Origin: Symbiodinium natans
Taxonomy: Eukaryota; Sar; Dinophyceae; Suessiales; Symbiodiniaceae
Length of the DNA stretch: 64,000 nt
Direction: 5' to 3'
Assembly (NCBI GenBank): GCA_905221605.1
Contig: CAJNDS010000524.1
Span: forward strand, 186,001 to 250,000
The notes under the pieces: generated by a model
Databases searched by the model: none
Told to the model about the DNA's origin: nothing
Seen by the model: the letters and a program-made list of their open reading frames with translations, nothing else
Made by a program: the position numbers and the translations under genes
Shown here: piece after piece, positions 41,811 through 52,835 of the stretch
Numbering within the stretch: position 1 is the stretch's first letter
Layout: each line of letters starts with the position of its first letter

Positions 41811-41920
41811 CCCATGTTCCCCCTTATACTGCAGTCCTTCGTAGGGATTATAGTAAATACCCCCTGTTGGATCCTATTGTGTTCCTAATTAAGGATTGTT
41901 AGCGTAAGGGGGAACATCCC
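41811..41920. mobile_element. MITE-like element in intron position
   Basis: Perfect 13-bp inverted repeats, ATGTTCCCCCTTA (41814-41826) and TAAGGGGGAACAT (41905-41917), enclose about 78 bp. The element starts a few bases after an exon-like segment and ends CATCCCAG followed by more open sequence. This is what an introner (intron-forming MITE) would look like, with a GA-type donor. Confidence 0.6.
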
Positions 41921-41939
41921 AGGGAGCGTGTGTGTTGGC

Positions 41940-42260
41940 TTCTGGGTACTTCGGCACACTTCGCCTTCGAAGCAGCTTCTGCTCGGCCAGGGCGAGCCCG
42001 AGGGCCAACGCCCGTCTCTGCTGAAATCCGAGTCGGTTCAGGCAGCATGCAGGGATACCGGCAAGGATACCGGCAGAAATGCAGGATGGCACAGAGCAGG
42101 GAGGAACTCGCAGTGCGCAACTGTCCAGGCGGCCCTTGAGGCAATGATACGCTTGCTCGATGCAAATGCCGGCGCATGCCAGGCTTGCACCCTACGGCAA
42201 TGGGCAACGGGGCATCTAGTGGGGTTGCAGTTGAAAGCGACAGCTTCCCTCCTACCTCAG
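41940..42260 (+). CDS. Exon of unknown protein
   Basis: A long open frame reads KQLLLGQGEPEGQRPSLLKS, TVQAALEAMIRLLDANAGAC and GLQLKATASLLPQ, ending exactly at CTCAG/GTAACG. Strongly protein-like. Start border unclear; it may join the 41.7 kb exon across the MITE-like element. Confidence 0.45.
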
Positions 42261-42349
42261 GTAACGCATCTCAGCTTGGCAAGGGTACTGAGGGCAACTT
42301 TTAGCCCCGGCGACCTGTTTCCAGTCCGATAGTCCTCCGCGTTCTTGCG

Positions 42350-42577
42350 CTACGTGTAGACAGCAGCACGTGCATCATTTGCCGGCTTGGAATTCGATCG
42401 GAAATGAGCTTGCGTCAGCAAACGCTGCGTGGGCAGTGCTCGCTTTTCCACATGCGCCACTGGATTGCAATCGCCGTTGGCCTCTGAGCAAAACTTGACC
42501 CCATATAGCAACGGCAGTTCATCACGTGGATGCGTGTTCAAAAAGTTTGACATGTTTAGATGTTTCACCGTGGCCCC
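42350..42577 (-). CDS. Minus-strand exon candidate
   Basis: On minus, CTGCACTTTTTGCAG is a textbook acceptor. The frame after it reads TVKHLNMSNFLNTHPRDELP, LLYGVKFCSEANGDCNPVA and FRSNSKPANDARAAVYT, then TAG. If real, it is one of very few minus-strand exons. Family unknown; a retroelement piece is possible. Confidence 0.35.
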   Translation of the reverse strand, partial: GATVKHLNMSNFLNTHPRDELPLLYGVKFCSEANGDCNPVAHVEKRALPTQRLLTQAHFRSNSKPANDARAAVYT

Positions 42578-43084
42578 AATCTGCAAAAAGTGCAGAAGCC
42601 ACTGTGCATGCAGACATGTTCAAGTGGAGTGAAGTCACTCCTCTACATGCCAAGAGCAGAGCCGGCAAGCCATCACAAAACCACCATGGTCTGATGCCTG
42701 GCTCTCACAAGTAAGCATTGTAAACATGCACGATGCTTGAATAGAAGCCGTTCTTTACGCCTCTCTGCCTGCCCAAAACCGTAGCAAGAAGAGCGTACTC
42801 TCCGCAGCCACTGCGTGTTCTGCGCTCTCACGAGAAGCAAGGTCCCAACATCGCAGTTTCAAGAACTTCTTGTTGAAATCTGCAGACCTCCCTCATCTTC
42901 CCGGACTCTACGCAGCATGCAATGACTGTAATCAAGCTTTGATGATTTCGATATGCCGGTACAGTATGTAGGTCAGGCCCTGCGCCATAGTGCTTGAGAG
43001 AAATGGCGACAGAGGTACCTGCACTGCAAGCGGATTCTGTTCCGACAGCTGCGACCGGCGAAGGGTGTCCTTTTGCTGCATTGC

Positions 43085-43250
43085 TGGCACTAAGGATGGT
43101 CAGAAGGAGACGAACGAGGAGGCCGAGCAGGTGCAGCTGTCCATCTCTGCCAAGGCCCGGCTCTCGAGTGCTTTTGCATCCCTTTCTGGCCGTCTGCAAA
43201 CTGGAGGAGAGGGGTGCGGACTTGTACAAGCTGGGGGCCAAGCAACGTTT
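43085..43250 (+). CDS. Exon-like segment
   Basis: Reads DGQKETNEEAEQVQLSISAK and LSSAFASLSGRL. An alternative frame (KLEERGADLYKLGAKQ) is open over the second half. Unknown gene. Confidence 0.32.
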
Positions 43251-43819
43251 CTGAGTGACATGGGATGTTTTTGTGAAGACCTCTTTTTGTTGGGGTTCCT
43301 TCAGATTGCGTGCTGTGTCTATCTACAGCAACTACTCTGATCATGATTTTGGTGCTTTAGATGAGTTCATTCATGCAGCTTGCTAAGGCAGCAGAAGTTT
43401 CAGGAAGCTCGAGAGGCTTGGGAGGAGGTTGGCCCATTTGTGCTTCCACATGTGCGCATGTCATTAAAGCCATCTCGTGCAACTGCTGGTCAGTGAAGTT
43501 CACGGCTGTAGCAGTCACAGTGAAGCAGTGCTAAAGAGAAGTTTCATGAGAACTCAGAGGAACGTGCCGCTCTCCACCTTGCACGTGTGTTCCGCCACGC
43601 AGCTGGCTGCAGCGCTGCAGATCCAGCGTAGTGCTCGGCACAGCATCCAGGCAGAGATAGAGTACAGCACCCAGTAAGCACCCGAATGCTACTTCTGCAG
43701 TTCTCTGGCCGTAATTAGTGGGCGACGAACCAGCCATGGTGATGTCAGAGGCCGGCAGCTTCGAGTGCGGTTGGCCGCAGTAAGTGACACCAAAACCCGA
43801 GTTAACGTGCCCAGTGCAG

Positions 43820-43939
43820 GTGTCTGCGCTGAAGGACCTGCAGGGTGCACTGGAGCAGCAGCGCATGAGCTTGGAGGCCTTGCACCGAAGGCGGGAGGGG
43901 TTTATAAGGGAGAAGATTCCGGGGTTGCCAGGCTTGCAG
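43820..43939 (+). CDS. Coiled-coil exon
   Basis: Exactly 40 codons between GTGCAG and GTTGTC, phase 0 at both ends. It reads ALKDLQGALEQQRMSLEALH and RRREGFIREKIPGLPGLQ. A typical coiled coil. Family unknown. Confidence 0.48.
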
Positions 43940-44159
43940 GTTGTCCACGACCAGTGCAAGTCTTCATGGCAATGGTTAGCCAGGCAGTCTGAACTCAGCG
44001 AGGTCCGGAGCTCGGAGAATTGGAAATGGGACCTGAGCCAGACAACTCCCAGAACTGGTGAAGATAGCATTCCTTCAGCTGGCTGTGTCTTGCAATGGTA
44101 GAGTTTGAAACATCTGAGCTCAGCAGCGCCTGCTTCAGTGAGCGTGTTCTTTGAGGAGA

Positions 44160-44337
44160 ATGCTGCGCTTCGCGACTGTCGTGGATCTCAGCAAGCCTCA
44201 AATTTGTCCCGAAGTGGGATACTTCGTTGCATCATGCATTGCATCACGTGCAGCCGAGCTCACGCAAGTGATGGGCTGCCGAGGCCTCGAGTCAATCGGA
44301 ATTCTTTGCGGGCAGGCCCCATGTAGTGCTTCCTGCT
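44160..44337 (+). CDS. Exon-like segment
   Basis: Reads FATVVDLSKPQICPEVGYFV and SRAAELTQVMGCRGLES, to TGA. Protein-like. Unknown. Confidence 0.33.
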
Positions 44338-44699
44338 GAGGGCCACTACGGGCTTTGGGGTGTAAGACAGCAACGAGCCTAAGGGGACCTTGTTCTGGAA
44401 GGCATTTCTGAGCCGCTTGCATCGGCGCCGCTTCCAGAGAGTCCTCAGCCAGCCCGGAAGCTCGGAGTTTAAAAATGAAATGCTTTGAAAAGCATTGAAA
44501 CGCCAATAGCAGTGTCACGGTCAAAGATGAGGCACCCGCTGTCACAGACGCATCAGCAAGCAACCCTGGAGGCCCTGATAGAGTCGTTGACAGAATGTGA
44601 TGGCAGAACATGGCAGAATGCCTTCTGCGCTTTTGACAGGCGGTGCTAAGAACACCCGAGCTCGCGGTGACGGTCGCTAGCTACAGCGGGCCTGCTCTA

Positions 44700-44985
44700 G
44701 AGTTCTGGAGTGGCGGACGAGCTTTCGAAGACAGCCTCAACCGTCATCTCACATGGATCCTCGCAGTCTTGGAGATTCGGAGGCCATCGTCCATCTGCCC
44801 GATTCTGCTGGCATCGCGCGGTGCTGCTCGGGGCATTGCTGTTTGCACGCCGGAGTCTGGTGCTCAACAGCGATGAAGAAGCTGCAACAAGCGGGAGAGT
44901 GAAAGGGGCCACACTCGTGATCCCTCACAGCTTCAAGGTTGGATCGCCTTTTTCCGGCCTCCATCTACGTTGTAGGTGCGCGAAG
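44700..44985 (+). CDS. Open frame, unknown
   Basis: Reads DELSKTASTVISHGSSQSWR, RAVLLGALLFARRSLVLNS and KGATLVIPHSFKVGSPFS. An overlapping plus frame is also open. Possible exon. From 45000 to 46240 only a TA microsatellite (about 45728-45765) and doubtful frames are seen. Confidence 0.25.
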
Positions 44986-46249
44986 AGGGGGGGTGCAGTG
45001 CAGAAGGATGCAGTGCAGAACCATGCCGAAGATTGCAGAAGCACACTGATCTTGCATCTGGTGTGGTTAAGTGCTCTCTGTCTCTCTCCGTAGGGCACTT
45101 CTGTCATATGTGAATCCCTTCGTTTCGAAGGCAATCTTGTGTAGTCGCAGATGACGGGTGTTTGGCAGGGAATCGCAACCAGTCCACAGAAACGGCACTT
45201 GCGGTAGTTGCAAATGGTGCGTTTCACACTTTTTGTTGCCAACCCACCCCACCCCCTCGCTCGAGGATGTGGTTCTTGCCGCGCGAGTTGACCAGGACGT
45301 ATTTTGCCCTTCCCCCCGCATCCCCGGAAACTTAAAAAGGAAAGATCTTTAAGGGCTTAAGTCACAGATGACGGGCGGTCCCAAGAGCAGGGAGTCGTGA
45401 CAGGATCTAGGGGAAACGGGAAACGGCGTCGCACGCAAACGCGCACTGCACGCGTGTTTCTTTGAACCAAGTCCCCTGTGCCTGGCCAGACGCACATCCG
45501 AATTCAAGGGGAACCTGAGACATCCTGAGGTTGTGGGAGAGGGGCCTAGCACTGGTGACCTCACATATCTCACATGGAATGCGCTTCAAGCCAAGAGAGC
45601 CTTGTAACGCAGAGGTGGAGCTGGAAGTGTCTCAAACCGCCCCCTGCGAACGCTGGAGTGCTTCAGCCACTGCCTTGGAACTCCAGAAGTCTCGAAAGTA
45701 TAAAAAAAGTCTCTTAACTAATATACTACAATACAATATATACATATATATATATATAACTATCTTACAAACATCACTCCGATGGCTTCGGCATGAGGCC
45801 CAGCTACGGGGCAATGTGACACCCGCGCCCCTATGCTGCAGCCCCGCTGTGCTCCAGACTGAGACCATGTGTGGGCTGTGCTAAATGCTGCACGGAATGT
45901 TTTCAGAAGTGACGTTTGTTGCGTACCCCGAATCTGGAACAAGTCAGCGTCACAGTTTATCATGTCTGCCCAAGGCCCATGATCCCAATTAGCAGCTTGT
46001 GGGCTCAAGAAATGCACTGCACGCAGACCTGCATGCCGAACCCTTATCGTTTCCAGACATTGAGAGGTTCTGCGACTCTGTAACGCTGGCCAAAGACGTG
46101 CCATGGGCAACATCCTTGGCACCGCCGATCGTAACATCGCAGATCCCACCAGGCCCTTAAACCCATACCTGCATGCCTGCATCTACTTGAAACGAGCGTG
46201 TTATGCGATGACCGCGACAGGCCGAAATACTCACTGGAGCAATCGCTGA

Positions 46250-46597
46250 ATGCAGCTGCAACTGCGATTGCTGATGCAGGCTTCCGTGCCCAGTGTCAGA
46301 GGGATGCCATATTGCTTACAAATCCGCCTGGTAGTGGTTGTTCTTGTTCGAGTGCTGAGGCTCAATGACCGTCTTCACAGGCGCAGGTATCTCGGTGGAA
46401 TCTGGTATTCCGGACTTCAGGTCTCCAGGCTGGGAGCTGATGAAGCTGCAACTGATTGGCATAAGATGAAACGCTTTTCAGTGCATCGTATTTGTGTTCC
46501 TTTCAATTCAGAGAGTTCTCTTTGCACCCGATACTTCGGTCCAAGGAGAGAGAGAGAGCGAGAAGATCAGCACTTCAGTTTCTGTAGCTTGTACTAG
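46250..46597 (+). CDS. Doubtful open frame
   Basis: A 115-codon frame from ATG with a hydrophobic stretch (LQIRLVVVVLVRVLRL). No motif. It ends just upstream of the lipocalin gene and may be chance. Confidence 0.18.
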   Translation: MQLQLRLLMQASVPSVRGMPYCLQIRLVVVVLVRVLRLNDRLHRRRYLGGIWYSGLQVSRLGADEAATDWHKMKRFSVHRICVPFNSESSLCTRYFGPRREREREDQHFSFCSLY

Positions 46598-46651
46598 TGA
46601 CTAGTGCCGTTTAGAATCTAGATTTGTGGTTGTAGCTGAGAGCTCGACCAC

Positions 46652-47248
46652 ATGAAGCTCTGCACGTGGATCCTCGCCTGGAGTGTGGCAGCTGTGGCGA
46701 CCAAAGAGAGACCAGCTCCGGTCGAAAAGCTTGACGTGGCATCCTTCCTTGGGCGCTGGTACCAGACGTACGGAAGTTTCTCCGTGAAGTACGCCACTGA
46801 GCTGGGAGCCAATTGCGTTTATGTGGACTACGAAGCCATCAGCAACAGCAGTGCAATCTCTTTGGTGAACTCTGTGCAGGTCTTTGGACACAGGGTGAGT
46901 GTCCGAGGGTTTGCTGTGCCAAGCCCGGATCGTGTGGGGGTGTTCGATGTGTCCCTTGGTCCACCAGGGCTTGCGCCGAAAGTTCCTCAGCCGTACCACA
47001 AGGCCAACTACATAGTGCTGGCGTTGGGGCCGCAGGTGGACGGAAAGTATGACTATGCTGTCGTAACCGACCCAACATATCTGTCCCTGTACGTCCTGAC
47101 GCGGGATGTCCCTCGATTTGCACGATTGCACGAGGCAGACGTGCTGGAGAAAGTCTCGGAAATGGGCTTCACATCCTTTCTGAACAAGCCGCGCCGCACA
47201 AACCAACAAGGTTGCCAGTACGTCGATCAGGCCACAGTCGTTGTGTGA
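46652..47248 (+). CDS. Secreted lipocalin, intronless
   Basis: A complete 198-residue ORF, ATG to TGA. Residues 1-17 (MKLCTWILAWSVAAVAT) form a signal peptide. Residues 32-39 (FLGRWYQT) are the lipocalin motif 1, with the invariant G-x-W. Residues around 128-145 (YDYAVVTDPTYLSLYVLTR) match the conserved TDP strand of the ApoD/Blc group. There are three cysteines outside or after the signal, allowing at least one disulphide. Length is usual for the family. Lipocalins carry small hydrophobic ligands, and this one should enter the secretory pathway. It is the only complete single-exon gene here, which fits a retroposed copy or simple intron loss; no spliced-leader relic is visible upstream. AT-satellite DNA follows 60 bp downstream. 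Confidence 0.92.
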   Translation: MKLCTWILAWSVAAVATKERPAPVEKLDVASFLGRWYQTYGSFSVKYATELGANCVYVDYEAISNSSAISLVNSVQVFGHRVSVRGFAVPSPDRVGVFDVSLGPPGLAPKVPQPYHKANYIVLALGPQVDGKYDYAVVTDPTYLSLYVLTRDVPRFARLHEADVLEKVSEMGFTSFLNKPRRTNQQGCQYVDQATVVV

Positions 47249-47310
47249 CAATTTTCGGTGAGCCCAGAGCTTCCTGGTGCTGGCGATTGCAAGAAAAGTG
47301 TAGCTTATGT

Positions 47311-47525
47311 ATGTATATGCAATATTATATGGTATAATATAATATAATATAATATGATATGACATAATATACCATAACATAACATAATATAGCGAAATAT
47401 CACATAATATAACATAATACAACATAATATAACATAACATGATATAACATAATACAACATAATATAGCAAACTATAACATAGTACAATACAATATCACAT
47501 AGTAAAGTATAGTATGAATAGAACA
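47311..47525 (+). repeat. AT-rich satellite of TAATA/TAACA units
   Basis: About 215 bp of 5-bp (TAATA) and 10-12-bp (TAACATAATA) units just downstream of the lipocalin gene. Minus ORFs with Tyr/Ile/Leu runs are translations of the repeat. Confidence 0.9.
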
Positions 47526-47770
47526 TAATATGCTTTAAGAAGTTGTCCGAGAGCTGAGCTGGCCAAAAACTGCCAGAGTTTGGGCACTCGACTTGCTGCG
47601 GCTTGTAGGTGGACTTTGGTCCAAATACAATCCCGGCATCTACTGCGAGTACAACACTTTCTGTGGTTGCCCTGGCATTTAAGGGCCTTCAAAGGCTATG
47701 AGCAAAGTCTTGCATGGGTGCATGTTCTGTTCTGGGAAAATCTTGATGAGGTGAAAGCCCGCACCTGTTC

Positions 47771-48010
47771 TGGCAAATGGGCAGGGAGCTTGCTCTGGAA
47801 GTGCACCTTGCCAACGGCGGTGCCGATCATTTGCGAGAGCCTACGCTTGAGACAACCAGAGGAATTCTTGACATGTCAGAGAGTGTCAATGCAAAGTGCG
47901 TGAAGTATGCGCCTTCGTTGGAGTCAGGATGGGCTTCGGGAGGCTGAGCCGAATGCTGCCCACCGTGCACTAGTTGATCTGGAGAACATGGGAAAGCTTC
48001 GGACAGCGCC
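47771..48010 (+). CDS. Exon-like segments
   Basis: About 47775-47937 reads ELALEVHLANGGADHLREPT and LDMSESVNAKCVKYAPSLES. About 47940-48005 in another frame reads NAAHRALVDLENMGKLRTAP. The HRALxDxxN pattern recalls the third block of DEDDh exonucleases, but no other block is seen. Unknown. Confidence 0.36.
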
Positions 48011-48439
48011 TTGCCAGAGAGGAGGAGAGACCCCGAGACCCCGAACTCTGAAACTCCAAGATCTGTAAAAGCCCTAAGCTAAAACCTGAAATGCTTACTT
48101 CGATCATGTGGGCCCCGGGATACGCGATGGGACTCTCCGCGGGCTTGTGTGGCAGGGGGTTCTCCAGGGAAGTTTCTCAAGCCTGGACACCGGGCGTAAC
48201 ACCGGGTCATGAGGGCGAGGAGGATGGTTGACTCAAAATCCAATAGCCCCACAAAGCCCTTTGCCCGAGTTTGTGGGCTTTCGTGGAATATGGCTTGCAG
48301 CGGCATTTGCAGCCGAGGTTATCACGCAGACTCTTGGCTTCAGCTTCTTCTTTTTGGAAGCCTTCGTTAGGTTTAGGGTTTGGCCGTTCAGGTTTTGGGG
48401 GTGTGTATATACACATATATAGTTTAGGCTAAGGGGGCT

Positions 48440-48784
48440 TCTGAACATGCTCCTAAATTCGTGTCCCCTTCTCAAACTGGCCACATCCTACGCCGTGCGG
48501 GCCCACTCGAGCACTTGGCTAAATTACAGGCGACCCATGCTTCTGGACGCTTGCGCCATCACTGGGCAGAGATTGTTTTGTCCCAGGCACGCCACACGCT
48601 GGACACGCCCTCCTAGACTTCAACGCCCTCCTAGACTCGGTGATCTTGATCGTCCTATCTTCTCGTATCCTCAGCAAGCTGTTATTTTTCTAGCGCAGTC
48701 TGCTTCCTTCGGAAATGCTGATGCATATCGTGCGCTGGAAAGGGCTGCCGAATGGGCGGTCAGGACTTGGCGGTCAGATGCTTG
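48440..48784 (+). CDS. Exon-like open frame
   Basis: A 112-codon frame from ATG reads LLNSCPLLKLATSYAVRAHS and IFLAQSASFGNADAYRALER then AAEWAVRTW. A degenerate TTTAGGG/TATA trace precedes it (about 48369-48420). No family. Confidence 0.28.
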
Positions 48785-49398
48785 AAGGGAGATTTTGGGT
48801 CCGGAAGCTGACCCAGGAACATTGACTCGCTTCACCAGCGGGCCGGCTCCAGCAACGTCATTGAGATCCACGGCACGATGGCCACAGTGGCATCCTCGAT
48901 TTCAGTGTGCTGACATGGCGAAACGTTGCTGTGAGCAGCTGAAGTGCTGTTTTCGCAAAGTGTACTGAGTGTACTGCTCATGGGCCAAGGCCACATGCAT
49001 GTCTTCGGGAAAGCAGGCCTTCCCTGTTGGAAGTGCACAAGCAGAATGCCTGCGGCCAATCAGCTTCATGTTGGGACCTGTCTCGTGACAGGTACCCCAA
49101 GCGGAGATCCTTCGCAACTTTGCAGCATGGGCTTGCAAACACGCTTCGTGTTGGTCTTCTGAGCCTGCCCAGGCCAGTGGGTAGCGGCGCGAGAAGGCAA
49201 GCCTGACAGTAGTTTGCGAGCGGATATTGCAACAGCGCCTTCGCTGCAAGAGTTTCAATTGTACCCTGTCAACCAGCCGGGTCATGTTTCGCAACTGGAA
49301 AGACATTGGTCTCAACCATGGGTATTGGTCTTGGTGTGTGTGCCAACGGTTCTAGCTGAGATGGAAGCACCCAGAGAATTCATTCGCTTGCCTCTGAG

Positions 49399-49488
49399 GA
49401 CAAGTGGTACCCCAAGCATGCCGAGACAGGCGGTGTTCTCAAGCCGGATGTGACGAGCCTCTTCGGACTAAGCAGCACCGTGATGGCA
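49399..49488 (+). CDS. Exon-like segment
   Basis: After CTCTGAG the frame reads DKWYPKHAETGGVLKPDVTS then LFGLSSTVMAA, ending in a C-run. Strongly protein-like. Unknown family. Confidence 0.38.
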
Positions 49489-49561
49489 GCCCCCCCCCCC
49501 CCCCCCCTTCAAGTGCAGCCCTCCCAGAAATCCCTCAGCCCCGAGAACCCTTAAACCGTTC

Positions 49562-49620
49562 CCCAAAACCCTAAACCCTGAATCCTAAACCCTAAATCCT
49601 AAACCTTAAACCCTAAAAAC
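49562..49620 (+). repeat. CCCTAAA array, degenerate
   Basis: About eight CCCTAAA-like units. The sequence ends GCCCTAAG at 49645, directly before an open segment. Confidence 0.85.
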
Positions 49621-49645
49621 CCCAAACGTGCCTGAACGCCCTAAG

Positions 49646-49780
49646 GATGTTTGGAGAGGCGCTGCCTGCGGGAGCCCTTGGCCGGTCCTGGAAAGCCGTT
49701 TTGGGCTCACCGGTTTGCCTGGTGGTGGGGACCGGCCTGAATGCTGCCCGGCTTTTGGGATGGCTAGGATCTGGGTAGAA
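49646..49780 (+). CDS. Exon-like segment between telomere-like arrays
   Basis: After GCCCTAAG the frame reads MFGEALPAGALGRSWKAVLG and GTGLNAARLLGWLG. It lies between a CCCTAAA array and a TTTAGGG array. Unknown. Confidence 0.3.
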
Positions 49781-49784
49781 CTCT

Positions 49785-49832
49785 TAGGGTTTAGGGCTTA
49801 GGGTTTAGGGTTGAGGGTTTAGGGTTCAGAGG
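49785..49832 (+). repeat. TTTAGGG array
   Basis: Six TTTAGGG-like units in the opposite orientation to the array at 49562. The 150 bp between them is open. Confidence 0.85.
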
Positions 49833-50520
49833 TTTTGGGCGTGTTTGCTGTGGTGTGTCGACGCGGGCGCGCTTTGCATGTGAGGTAATGCCGGCCAACA
49901 TGGTGCCAGGTCTGGTTAAGTGGCGCTGGGGGACGTGCCTGCCCTGGACAGACACATACAGAGATGCCTTGAAGGGGCCCCTGCTCTTTTCGAGGCTCAT
50001 CGTTTTGAATCTGGACCACTCGGGCTCATCCAGTGCCGAAGCCCCAGACTTGTGTTGGGGTAGTTGCTGGAATGGCCTTTCCATTCTCTTGATGGCTTAG
50101 CGGCACTGAGGCTGACATCTTCTTGCAAGGCCACACTGTGTCTTGCAGCCACGCTCCGGAGCCTTCCCCCTTTTTGTGTCACTCGAGGAAAAGCCGGCGA
50201 GGTGCTGCCTCGTCTCGTGGAAGCAGTGAGGCAGCGAAATAGTAGTGGCTAGGGGCTCACACGGATGGCAACATGCCGATCTCCGTCCAGCCCCGTGTAG
50301 ATTAGTGCAGTGCTTGGCAGAAGCCCAAGCTTCGAGGACATCGCTCAAGAATGCTGCGGTGCTCTGCGCTTCGCAGAATATGTCCTGTACCTCTTGTAAT
50401 CGCGAGACCGTACGTGTTTCTGGCCTTGTCTTGAGGCGCATGTCTGTGTGTGTCTACACTTCTACTGCTACACACACATATGTAGAGAGAGAGAAATATC
50501 TATGAATAACAAGATTGCAG

Positions 50521-52230
50521 ACTCCGTGGCTCCGAGGTCTGCGCGGCCGTGGCCTGCGGCGACGCGATTTATGCCATAGGAGGCCCCTGTGACACAAGCT
50601 GCACAAGCCAGGCTGCCATTTCTGCACATTGCGGCCTTGGCTCAGGGCGCGGCGTAGAGGGACCGCTTGGTAGTGTCCACACCTCGATTCCCACCATCAT
50701 CAGCTACAGGCTTTGCCAATGCTCTGTCCAGTGTGAGGTCGAGTGCTACTACCCTGCCAAGGATGTTTGGATGCCTGTGCGGACCGAAGCATGCAGTCCT
50801 GCAGTGCGAGCTTCTGTCTCATGCACGTGGGTAGCACACTACATTATGTAGGACCGCCTTCCATATTCCGAGGCGCCACCTCTTCAAAGCTGTAGTGGTT
50901 GGGTGGCAGCCCCCTGGCTATAAGGTGGCCAAGGCCCGACAAACACGGCAAAGGCCCGGAGTCAAGAACAAATTGCGCTCCCAAGAACAGAATATATGTT
51001 TCTGTGTATGTATATGTGCATGTGTATGTATATGTATATGTATATGTGTGTGTTTTTGTATATGTATATGTGTATGTGTATGTATATGTCTATGTCTATG
51101 TCTATGTCTATGTGTATGTGTATGTGTATGTATATGTATATGTACATGTATATGTATCTGTATGTGTATATCTCTACGTATTTATGATTGTTGTATCAGG
51201 CGAGAGCTATGGAGCATTGCTTGTTTCATGCTGCTAAGGCCACCGGTGCCTGGGGGGGAGTCTTCGTCGCTGGCGGCGATCGAGACGTCATGCCCTGAAG
51301 TCCTGCACATCATTTCATATGGGGTTGCCAAAATTAAAAGGGTACCCTCTTGGGGGTCCTAAAAAAGGGAATACTATTTGGGGGTCTATATTAGGGGTCC
51401 CCTATTCTCGTAAACTCATATCATCGCATCATTCCTTACAGGCTTTTGTGTCCGTGTGCATCATCTGCGAAAGCAACCGGTAGCAAGCACCGGAAGCTAG
51501 GAAGCGACGTTGGATTCTGTGGAGTTCTTCCAGCCGTCTCTGCGGTGCTGGATCCCGTTGCCACCGCCCCTTTCCCAGGTGGCGGCAATGCAAAGAATCA
51601 GTCTCGATGATTGTGTGCGAATACCCCTGAAGATGACTCATCCTCCTAGGATGGGCACCGTGCGGTGGGCATCGGCAGCTGCCTTCACTGCAGACATTGC
51701 CTTTGTGGCTGGAGGATACGGACGCGGCGAGGAGGCCGGGCAGAGCTTCGAAACGAAGCTGCGTGCAGCCTTTCTGGTCATAAGCTCCCAGAGGTGCTTT
51801 CTGGCGTAGAATGCCTCGCCATGGGCTCAAAGGAGTGGCGACCTCAGCTCTTTTTGGCCTGTCGCGGTTCTGCTGCCCTGAAACTCAGTGCTGTTCTGCG
51901 AACACGCCAGTACACCCTGAAAGCCGACAGCCTACTGACCCTAAGTCGATCCTGGGGCCAGGTGGCGAAGGCTGCCATCCCTCCCAGGTCCGAGGGCCGC
52001 ACATGCCATGTCAGCGTTGCGCCCTCGGCCTGTGAGGGCACAACGCTGTGCAAATTTGATACCGGGAAGCGGTTGGTGCCACTCGTTTGAACTGCTTCTC
52101 GCCATTGCTGTAGCGCAAGACGCCTCTCGACATGCAAAAAATCTGGCGAGAACTGCTCAGGGTTGGGGGCAAGCTGTACGTCGCGGGCGGCCATGGTGTC
52201 AAGGAGCTCCGAACAGCCCGGATGCCTTGG
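50521..52230 (+). CDS. Kelch-repeat protein, multi-exon
   Basis: Several pieces each match a Kelch blade. Exon 50521 to about 50590 follows TTGCAG and reads [16 protein letters not shown]. Exon 50732 onward follows CTGTCCAG and reads [14 protein letters not shown]. Exon 51501-51578 reads [20 protein letters not shown] to a GTGGCG donor. Exon 51633 to about 51735, in matching phase, reads [20 protein letters not shown] then AGGYG. About 51775-51850 reads [13 protein letters not shown]. Exon 52161 onward reads [16 protein letters not shown]. Kelch blades build a beta-propeller for protein binding. At least five to six half-blades are visible. Start, end and partner domains (BTB, for example) are not seen. 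Confidence 0.7.
50995..51190 (+). repeat. TGTATA/TGTATG microsatellite inside Kelch intron
   Basis: About 195 bp of interleaved TGTATA, TGTGTA and TGTCTA hexamers between Kelch exons. The Tyr/Val and Cys/Ile ORFs over it are artefacts. Confidence 0.9.
51312..51425 (-). repeat. Short dispersed repeat, copy 3
   Basis: Reverse-complement copy. On minus it reads GAGTTTACGA, GGGGACCCCTAATATAGACC, CCCAAATAGTA, TTCCC, GGACCCCCAAGAGGGTACCC and GGCAACCCCATATG. It sits in a Kelch intron. The ends are loosely complementary (CATATGGGGTT versus AACTCATATC). Confidence 0.7.
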
Positions 52231-52239
52231 AGCTTGCAT

Positions 52240-52272
52240 GACGCGCGCGCGCGTGCGCGCGCGCGCGCGCGG
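52240..52272. repeat. CG dinucleotide run
   Basis: About 30 bp of alternating CG/GC with two T interruptions. Capable of left-handed Z-DNA. It lies just after the last visible Kelch exon. Confidence 0.85.
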
Positions 52273-52835
52273 GAACAACCTTTCTGATCGCTGCAAACGT
52301 CAGACTCGTGTTGCCGGCAGCTCCTGCGTGAAACTGCTTTTGCCAACAAGCACTGTATTCTTCTGGCATTCAAGACAGCAGCATTGCTGTTCGAGGCGAA
52401 GGGCTCAAGACAAAAGCGAAAAAACAGTTAAAGGAGAGACTAAGCTCGAATTTTCACATGCATCCTTACCCCAGAAACGAAGCCTTTCGGGTTTCATCTG
52501 AGAACGTGGTGACGAGAGCCCGGCACGTGAATGTAGACAAGGGTACAAGCGCATGCACACAGAATGCTGAACCCAGCGCGCGACTCTTGTTTTCCCTGAA
52601 TGGGTGGTGCAACATTCCGAACCTCTGTCAGGCAGGTCACGTTCAGGTGGAGACAGTGGCATGCCTTATGCCAAGGGTTGCACCCAACTTCCCCAAAACG
52701 TGCCGTAGGGAGGCAGAGGGTGGGGCACCAAAGAAACTCCAGCTGCTGCAAGCACGTGCCAAAGAGCCCTAAAGCCTTACTGCAACAGATTTTCTGCACC
52801 AAGCCTGCGAATGCAAAGCAACAGAAGACATGCAT

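Noticed and set aside
50995-51190. CRISPR-like or minisatellite array
   Set aside because: Continuous hexamer microsatellite without spacers, in a eukaryotic intron.
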